DNA of 64,000 nt from Oceanicella sp. SM1341. Lineage in GTDB: Bacteria; Pseudomonadota; Alphaproteobacteria; Rhodobacterales; Rhodobacteraceae. A program made the translations under genes and the position numbers. The stretch's first letter is position 1. Every line of letters begins with the position of its first letter. The stretch spans positions 62,001 to 126,000 of the forward strand of contig NZ_QRGC01000004.1 in the NCBI RefSeq assembly GCF_003448965.1. Reading direction: 5' to 3'. The notes below the pieces were generated by a model, which saw only the letters and a list, made by a program, of their open reading frames with translations, did not search any database and was not told the origin of the DNA. Shown here piece by piece: positions 59,281 to 64,000 of this stretch.

Positions 59281-59958
59281 ATGATGATCTCGCGCGAGAA
59301 GAAGTTCGTGTTCGTCCACATCTACAAGACCGGGGGCACCTCGCTCACCCGCGCGCTGCTGCCCTTCGTCTCGGCCGACCTGCACCCCGGGAACCCGCGG
59401 CACGAGGGGCTGGGCTGGCAGGGCAGCTGGCATTTCCGCAACGGCCAGCACGCCAAGCTCGCCCCCGCCCTGCCGGCGCTGCGGCGCCACGGGCTGGGCG
59501 ACCTCTCCGGCTACCGCATCGTGACCTTCGTGCGCGACCCCTATTCCTGGGTGCACAGCATCTGGAGGAGCTTCTACACCAGCGGGGGCAGCGAGGGCCG
59601 GGCCGCCTTCACCGCCCGCTTCCCCGGCGGCGGGCTCGACGATTTCTGCCGCTTCATCGCCGAGGAACAGGCCCGGCCGCAGACCCGGCACTGGGGCATG
59701 AAACCGCAGGTCTCCTTCTTCGAGATCCCCGGCCGCGCGCCGGATTTCATCGGCCGCTTCGAGGAATACGAGGCCGAGGTGGCCCGCCTGATGCAGTTCC
59801 TCGGCCTGCCCCCGCTCGAGGCGGTGCCGCACGAGCTCAGGCGCAGGCGCCGGACCTTCGACCTCGGCGTCTACGCCCCGGAGAGCCTCGAGATCATCAA
59901 CCACGTGATGGCGCCGGACTTCCGCAGCCTCGGCTACCCGGTGACGACCGCGGCCTGA
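59281..59958 (+). CDS. Sulfotransferase-like protein
   Basis: A 225-residue protein with a PAPS-type 5' phosphosulfate loop (F-V-H-I-Y-K-T-G-G-T-S-L, residues ~10-22) and the 3' phosphate motif (V-T-F-V-R-D-P-Y-S-W-V-H-S, ~81-93). These define the sulfotransferase family that modifies carbohydrates or Nod-factor-like lipids. Two ATGs stand in tandem at 59281. GGAACGGAG lies upstream. The gene is isolated, so the acceptor is unknown. Confidence 0.85.
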   Translation: MMISREKKFVFVHIYKTGGTSLTRALLPFVSADLHPGNPRHEGLGWQGSWHFRNGQHAKLAPALPALRRHGLGDLSGYRIVTFVRDPYSWVHSIWRSFYTSGGSEGRAAFTARFPGGGLDDFCRFIAEEQARPQTRHWGMKPQVSFFEIPGRAPDFIGRFEEYEAEVARLMQFLGLPPLEAVPHELRRRRRTFDLGVYAPESLEIINHVMAPDFRSLGYPVTTAA

Positions 59959-59989
59959 CCGCGGCGCGGGCCCCGGCGGGTTGACACCA

Positions 59990-60004
59990 CTTGTCTATAC
60001 ATCC
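59990..60004. promoter_or_regulatory. GntR/HutC-type operator, site 1
   Basis: CTTGTCTATACATCC lies just downstream of TTGACA (59981-59986) and upstream of the kinase-like gene. The core TTGT-N-TATACA is close to the known HutC/DasR-group consensus. A near-identical site lies at 62943 behind the GntR gene. Confidence 0.7.
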
Positions 60005-60106
60005 AATCCTTGAGCCGCTCCGCGGGCCCCCGCGGGGGCCTGTCGCGCGCCCGGAGGATGTCCCGTTGCCCCGCCCTACCCGCTGCCTGCTTCCCGGCCG
60101 CCGCGC

Positions 60107-61402
60107 ATGAGCGGCACCGCTGCCATCCGCGCCGCCATCGCCGCGGGCGACCAGCCGCGCGCGCTCGCCCTGCTCGGCGGCCTCATCGCGGAGGTGACCG
60201 GCATCGCCCCGCAGGCGCTCGCCATCAACGCCGACCGCTACAGCCTGAACTCGGTGAACGGCTTCTTCACCGACGGCGGCGCCCGCGCCTTCTTCTTCAA
60301 GTTCCACCAGGAAGAGGGCGAGGAGGAGGGCGTCTCCGAGTATTACAACGCGAAGGTGCTGGCCGAGGCGGGCTACCCGGTCACCCGGCCGGTGTTTGCC
60401 GAGACCCGGCCGGGCCGGCAGATCCTGGTCTACGAGCGCATGGAGGTCCCCCGCCTCTCCGACCTCTGCTCGGCCATCGAGAAGGGCGAGGCCGAGAGCG
60501 CGGAGGCCGATGTCATCGCCGCCCAGCAGGCCGCCGACAGCGCCTTCGCCGAAATCGCCCTGCGCCACCTGCATGACGACGCCCGGGCCGAGACCGCCGC
60601 CCAGCCCCTGCACCAGCTCTTCTACAACCGCCTGGTGGACCGGCCGGGAGACGTCACGCCCGGCGGCCGGGTGGCGCGGTTCTACCTCGGCGCCCAGGTG
60701 CGCTGGCACGGGCTCGAGGCGCCGTTCGACACGCTCGCCACCCTGCCCTGGCGCATCGACGGGGTGGACTACGACACGCCGCTGGCGGAGCTGTTCGCCA
60801 CCGCCATCGCCCGGCTGGCGCCGGCGCGCTTCACCCCCGGCCCGGTGTTTCCCGCCCATGGCGACGCGCATAACGCGAATGTCTGGTTCCACCCCGCGGC
60901 CCCGGGGGCGCCGGCGCACCTGAGCCTGTTCGACCCCGCCTTCGCCAATGCCGCGGTCCCCGCCCTGCTGGCCGAGGTGAAGGCCACGTTCCACAACATC
61001 TTCGCCCACCCGTTCTGGCTCTACGAGCCGGACGTCTGCGCCGCCCGCACCCGCGCCACCGCGCGGCTGGAGGGCGGGCGCATCGTGGTGGAGACCGGGC
61101 ACGCGCTCTCGCCCCTGCGCCGGGCCTTCCTCGCCTCCAAGGCCGAGCGCTTCTGGCGCCCGCTCCTCACCGGGCTCGCGCGCCGCGGCGCGCTGGCGGA
61201 GGACTGGGAGGCGCAGGTGCGCATGGCGCTCTTCGCCTGCCCGACGCTGGTGATGAACCTGCTGCCGGGCGAGGGCTCGTCGCACAACCCCACCAGCTCG
61301 CTCATCGGCTTCGCCCAGGCGGTGCGCGCGGCGCAGGCCCCGGCCACGCCCGGCGCCGAGGATGATTTCACCCGGTTCTTCGCCGCCGCCCGCCCCCGCT
61401 GA
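60107..61402 (+). CDS. Kinase-fold protein (aminoglycoside phosphotransferase-like)
   Basis: A 431-residue cytoplasmic protein. The catalytic loop H251-G-D253-A-H-N-A-N and a metal-binding aspartate in L-F-D-P-A-F form the APH/choline-kinase signature. The N-terminal lobe has F-F-K-F-H-Q-E-E (ATP lysine) and a glutamate-rich segment. It is the first gene of a block with a short-chain dehydrogenase and a GntR regulator, 31 bp before the former. Phosphorylation of an imported polyol or amino-alcohol is plausible; the substrate is unknown. Confidence 0.8.
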   Translation: MSGTAAIRAAIAAGDQPRALALLGGLIAEVTGIAPQALAINADRYSLNSVNGFFTDGGARAFFFKFHQEEGEEEGVSEYYNAKVLAEAGYPVTRPVFAETRPGRQILVYERMEVPRLSDLCSAIEKGEAESAEADVIAAQQAADSAFAEIALRHLHDDARAETAAQPLHQLFYNRLVDRPGDVTPGGRVARFYLGAQVRWHGLEAPFDTLATLPWRIDGVDYDTPLAELFATAIARLAPARFTPGPVFPAHGDAHNANVWFHPAAPGAPAHLSLFDPAFANAAVPALLAEVKATFHNIFAHPFWLYEPDVCAARTRATARLEGGRIVVETGHALSPLRRAFLASKAERFWRPLLTGLARRGALAEDWEAQVRMALFACPTLVMNLLPGEGSSHNPTSSLIGFAQAVRAAQAPATPGAEDDFTRFFAAARPR

Positions 61403-61432
61403 CCCGCCCCTGCCGACCACCGGAGACGCCCC

Positions 61433-62194
61433 ATGTCCACACCCTTCTCGCTCACCGGCCGCCTCGCCCTCGTCACCGGCGCGAGCCGCGGGCTGGGGCG
61501 GGTGATGGCGGCCGGGCTCGCGGCCGCGGGGGCCGACGTGATCGCGGTGGCGCGCGACACCGCATCGCTGGAAGAGACGGCGGCGGAGGTGGAGGCGCTC
61601 GGCCGGCGCTGCCACCGCTTCGCGGCCGATGCCGCCGCGCTGCCCAGCATCGAGGCGCTCTTCGCCGGGCTGGCGGAGGCGGGGCTTGCCCCCGACATCC
61701 TGGTCAACAACGCCGGCACCGAGCAGGTCTGCCCCTCGCTCGACGTGGACGAGGCGCTGTGGGACCGCATCCTCGACACCAACCTCAAGGGCGCCTTCTT
61801 CACCGCGCAGCGCTTCGCCCGCGCCCGCGCCGGCCGGCCGGGCGCCATCGTGAACACCGGCTCGCTCACCTCCGCCGTGGGCGTGCCCACCGCCACCGCC
61901 TACACCGCCTCCAAGAGCGGCCTGCTGGGCATGACCCGCGCACTTGCGACCGAATGGGCGCCGCTGGGCATCAGGGTGAACGCCATCGGACCGGGCTATT
62001 TCCGCACCGAGCTCACCGAGCCCTTCTACCGCGACGACGCCTGGCGCGAGGGGATGCTGCCGAAGATCCCCATGGGCCGCTTCGGCGCGCTGGAGGACGT
62101 GGCGGGCACTTGCGTGTTCCTCGCCTCCGACGCGGCGGCCTATGTCACCGGGCAGATCCTGTTCGTCGACGGCGGCTACATGGCCTCGATCTGA
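61433..62194 (+). CDS. Short-chain dehydrogenase/reductase
   Basis: A 253-residue classical SDR. The NAD(P) loop T-G-A-S-R-G-L-G is at ~15-22, N-N-A-G at ~91, and the catalytic Ser-Tyr-Lys set is present (S in N-T-G-S-L, then Y-T-A-S-K near 160). The end F-V-D-G-G-Y is typical. It probably oxidises a hydroxyl group of the compound handled by the neighbouring kinase-fold protein. It is followed 2 bp later by the GntR regulator, so the three genes form one transcript. Confidence 0.92.
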   Translation: MSTPFSLTGRLALVTGASRGLGRVMAAGLAAAGADVIAVARDTASLEETAAEVEALGRRCHRFAADAAALPSIEALFAGLAEAGLAPDILVNNAGTEQVCPSLDVDEALWDRILDTNLKGAFFTAQRFARARAGRPGAIVNTGSLTSAVGVPTATAYTASKSGLLGMTRALATEWAPLGIRVNAIGPGYFRTELTEPFYRDDAWREGMLPKIPMGRFGALEDVAGTCVFLASDAAAYVTGQILFVDGGYMASI

Positions 62195-62196
62195 GC

Positions 62197-62925
62197 ATGT
62201 CCGGCGGCACCCGATACGCGGCGGTGAAGGCGCATATCACCGCCGGCATCTCCTCCGGCCTCTACCCGCCGGGCAGCCGCCTGCCCTCCGAGCACGCGCT
62301 GGTGGAGGCGCTCTCGGTGTCGCGGATGACGGTGAACCGCGCGCTGCGCGAGCTCGCGCGCGACGGGCTGGTGACCCGCACGCAGGGCGTGGGCTCCTTC
62401 GTGGCCGAGGCGCGCGCCCTGCCCTCGCTCGCCGAGGTGCGCGACATCCGCGCCACCATCGCCGAGCGCGGCGGCCGGCACACCTGCCGCACCGTGGTGG
62501 CCGAGCGCCGCCGCGCCGGCGAGGAAGCGGCCCTGCTCGGCCTCTCGCCCGGCGAGGAGCTGCTGCACGTGCATCTCGTGCATCACGAGGACGGCGTTCC
62601 GCTGCAGATCGAGCGGCGCTTCGTGCGCGCCGATTTCGCCCCCGACCTGCTGGAGGTGGATTTCTCCGCCGAGCCGATGGCCGATTACCTGCAGCGCTTC
62701 GCCCCGGTCTCCGAGCTCGAGCACATCGTGGAGGCGCGGCTGGCCGACGCGGGCGAGCAGCGGGACCTCGGCCTCGCCCCCGGCGCGCCGGTGCTGCGCA
62801 TCCGCAGGCGCACCTGGGTGGGCGAGCGCACGGTCACGCTGGGCTGGTTCTCGCAGCCGGGCGCGCGCTACCGCGTGCAGGTGCGGGTGCGCCCCGCCGA
62901 TTTCACCGGCCGGGGCGGCGCATGA
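62197..62925 (+). CDS. GntR-family regulator, HutC/UTRA type
   Basis: A 242-residue regulator: winged helix-turn-helix (residues ~5-70, Y-P-P-G-S-R-L-P-S-E and M-T-V-N-R-A-L-R-E-L) and a UTRA effector domain (~90-235). It is the third gene after the kinase and dehydrogenase. Two near-identical sites upstream of the operon (59990) and downstream before the ABC ATPase (62943) are likely operators, so it should control both units and be autoregulated. Confidence 0.93.
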   Translation: MSGGTRYAAVKAHITAGISSGLYPPGSRLPSEHALVEALSVSRMTVNRALRELARDGLVTRTQGVGSFVAEARALPSLAEVRDIRATIAERGGRHTCRTVVAERRRAGEEAALLGLSPGEELLHVHLVHHEDGVPLQIERRFVRADFAPDLLEVDFSAEPMADYLQRFAPVSELEHIVEARLADAGEQRDLGLAPGAPVLRIRRRTWVGERTVTLGWFSQPGARYRVQVRVRPADFTGRGGA

Positions 62926-62942
62926 CGCAGCGCGGCACAGAC

Positions 62943-62957
62943 CTTGTATATACATCC
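62943..62957. promoter_or_regulatory. GntR/HutC-type operator, site 2
   Basis: CTTGTATATACATCC differs from site 1 by one base. The core TTGTATATACA is nearly a perfect palindrome. TTGACA (62959-62964) follows directly. The next gene is the PotA-type ATPase. Confidence 0.75.
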
Positions 62958-63109
62958 GTTGACAGGCTATGGAGCCGGTGCAAAGCTCGCGCCCCGGGCA
63001 AGGGGACTTCCGCCGCACTGCGGAAGGGTGTGCGTGCTGCGGCCGCCGGGCGGCCGCGGGGCCCGGCATGCGGGCGGGCCTCACGATGAACGCGCAGAAG
63101 GGTGCATCC

Positions 63110-64000
63110 ATGACGCCGATGGTCGAACTCGACAACGTCACCCGCCGCTTCGGCGACACGGCCGCGGTGCGCGAGGCCTCCGCGCGGCTGGAGCGCGGCG
63201 AGTTCCTCACCATCCTCGGCCCCTCCGGCTGCGGCAAGACCACGCTCCTGCGCATGATCGCGGGCTTCGACCGGCCGAGCGCGGGGCGCATCCTGATCAA
63301 CGGCCAGGCGATCGACGCCGTGCCGCCCTTCCGCCGCTCCATCGGCATGGTGTTCCAGCGCCTCGCCCTCTTCCCGCACATGACCGCGGCGGAGAACGTG
63401 GCCTACCCGCTGAAGATGCGCCGCTTCGACCCCGCGGAGATCCCCGAGCGGGTGGAGCGCTACCTCGAGCTGGTGCGCCTCAAGGGCTTCGGCAGCCGCC
63501 GCCCGCACGAGATGTCCGGCGGCCAGCAGCAGCGCGTGGCCATCGCGCGCGCGCTCTCCTTCAGCCCCGACCTGCTGCTGCTCGACGAGCCGCTCTCCGC
63601 GCTCGACCGCAAGCTGCGCGAGGAGATGCAGCTCGAGTTCCGCCGCATCCAGCAGGAGCTCGGCGTCACCACCATCAACGTGACCCATGACCAGCGCGAG
63701 GCGCTGGTGATGTCGGACCGGGTGGTGGTGATGGACGCGGGCCGCATCCAGCAGGCCGACACGCCGGCGGCGGTCTACCGCCAGCCCTCGAATCGCTTCG
63801 TGGCGAGTTTCATCGGCATGACCACGGTCTTCCCCGGCATGGTGGCCGAGGCGCCGGAGGGCATCGGCGAGATCATCGTGGGCGACGTGCGCCTGCCCGC
63901 CCGCCTGCCCGCCGGCGGCCTCGCGCCCGGCACGGCGGTGGACTGCGGCTTGCGCGCCGAGCAGGTGCGCGTGGTCGCCCCCGGCGCGCCGCGGCCGGAG
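63110..64000 (+). CDS. ABC transporter ATPase, PotA/CysA type (3' truncated)
   Basis: The frame runs off the right edge; 297 residues are visible. Walker A is G-P-S-G-C-G-K-T-T (~37), the Q-loop M-V-F-Q-R, signature M-S-G-G-Q-Q-Q-R (~133) and Walker B L-L-L-L-D-E-P-L-S-A-L-D. A TOBE-like domain begins near residue 240. AGAAGG precedes the ATG at 63110; an ATG at 63086 lacks this. The partner permeases and binding protein should follow outside the window. The GntR operator upstream links the importer to the kinase/dehydrogenase block. Confidence 0.92.
   Translation, partial: MTPMVELDNVTRRFGDTAAVREASARLERGEFLTILGPSGCGKTTLLRMIAGFDRPSAGRILINGQAIDAVPPFRRSIGMVFQRLALFPHMTAAENVAYPLKMRRFDPAEIPERVERYLELVRLKGFGSRRPHEMSGGQQQRVAIARALSFSPDLLLLDEPLSALDRKLREEMQLEFRRIQQELGVTTINVTHDQREALVMSDRVVVMDAGRIQQADTPAAVYRQPSNRFVASFIGMTTVFPGMVAEAPEGIGEIIVGDVRLPARLPAGGLAPGTAVDCGLRAEQVRVVAPGAPRPE

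Noticed and set aside
56382-59321. 979-residue minus-strand open frame
   Set aside because: It is fully antisense to the PQQ dehydrogenase, which has intact motifs. The His/Arg/Gly-rich translation is typical of a shadow frame.
59981-60001. Standard sigma-70 promoter TTGACA...TATACA
   Set aside because: The two elements are only about nine bases apart; the TATACA belongs to the GntR-type site.
1-64000. tRNA, rRNA, insertion sequence or prophage
   Set aside because: No cloverleaf, rRNA motif, transposase or integrase-like frame was recognised on either strand by reading; an automated scan was not possible.

Overview
This 64 kb window is very GC-rich. Genes are densely packed, often with ATGA or TTGA overlaps between stop and start. 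The gene content points to an alphaproteobacterium of the Rhodobacteraceae/Paracoccus type: a Paracoccus-style glutathione-linked formaldehyde pathway, XoxF methanol oxidation, TamAB, OhrR/Ohr, MntR/MntH, and what look like EcfG-type general-stress promoters. No rRNA, tRNA, CRISPR array, phage or insertion sequence was seen.

Left part (1-12.6 kb). Two polyamine-type ABC permeases, the first cut by the window edge, lead into an operon-like block: an amidohydrolase, a DUF1028 protein and an EamA exporter. Next come a LysR regulator, an N-carbamoyl-D-amino-acid hydrolase (E47/K127/C172 triad visible) and a second DUF1028 protein. Together they suggest uptake and hydrolysis of an N-carbamoyl or cyclic-amide nitrogen compound. 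A YtcJ-like amidohydrolase, a zinc-binding metallopeptidase and a secreted PRC-barrel protein follow. About 1 kb without a credible gene then carries ten perfect copies of an 8-bp repeat.

Centre-left (12.6-20 kb). tamB and tamA lie on the minus strand downstream of a conserved periplasmic protein. A conserved 68-aa protein is on the plus strand.

Centre (20-43 kb). This is a lanthanide-dependent methanol and formaldehyde oxidation locus. It holds class III alcohol dehydrogenase, S-formylglutathione hydrolase, a small cytochrome c, xoxF, xoxG, xoxJ, a CxxCW rhodanese-like protein, an MxaD-like SRPBCC protein, a DUF3280 protein and a YVTN propeller. The PQQ-associated ABC system (LutABEF/PedA1A2BC type, implicated in lanthanide uptake) follows. 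Regulators at the right end are an HWE kinase, a single-domain receiver, and an FlhR/FlhS-like response regulator and hybrid kinase. A second ABC transporter of the SsuABC/TauABC type, substrate unknown, sits beside FlhR. The distal gfa gene (48.7-49.3 kb) supplies the first formaldehyde step. mxaF, PQQ synthesis genes, a lutH TonB receptor and lanmodulin are absent from the window. A recurring TACGACCA-type motif lies upstream of xoxG, lutA, flhR and gfa and may be the binding site of the FlhR-like regulator.

Right part (43-64 kb). This is a housekeeping and stress segment: a lipoate ligase, MYG1 family protein, FIST sensor, gfa, divergent ohrR/ohr with a palindromic operator, an FMN reductase, divergent mntR/mntH, a PPOX stress protein, an MFS exporter, and a PQQ-dependent membrane glucose-type dehydrogenase with an Ala/Gly-rich insert of about 85 residues. 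The window ends in a catabolic cluster (kinase-like protein, short-chain dehydrogenase, HutC-type GntR regulator, PotA-type ATPase) bracketed by two near-identical CTTGTnTATACATCC sites, probably the GntR operators.

The least expected observations are a candidate 22-aa membrane peptide antisense between the formaldehyde genes behind a perfect EcfG-type promoter, a set of further EcfG-like promoters, and the shared TACGACCA operator candidate of the C1 genes.
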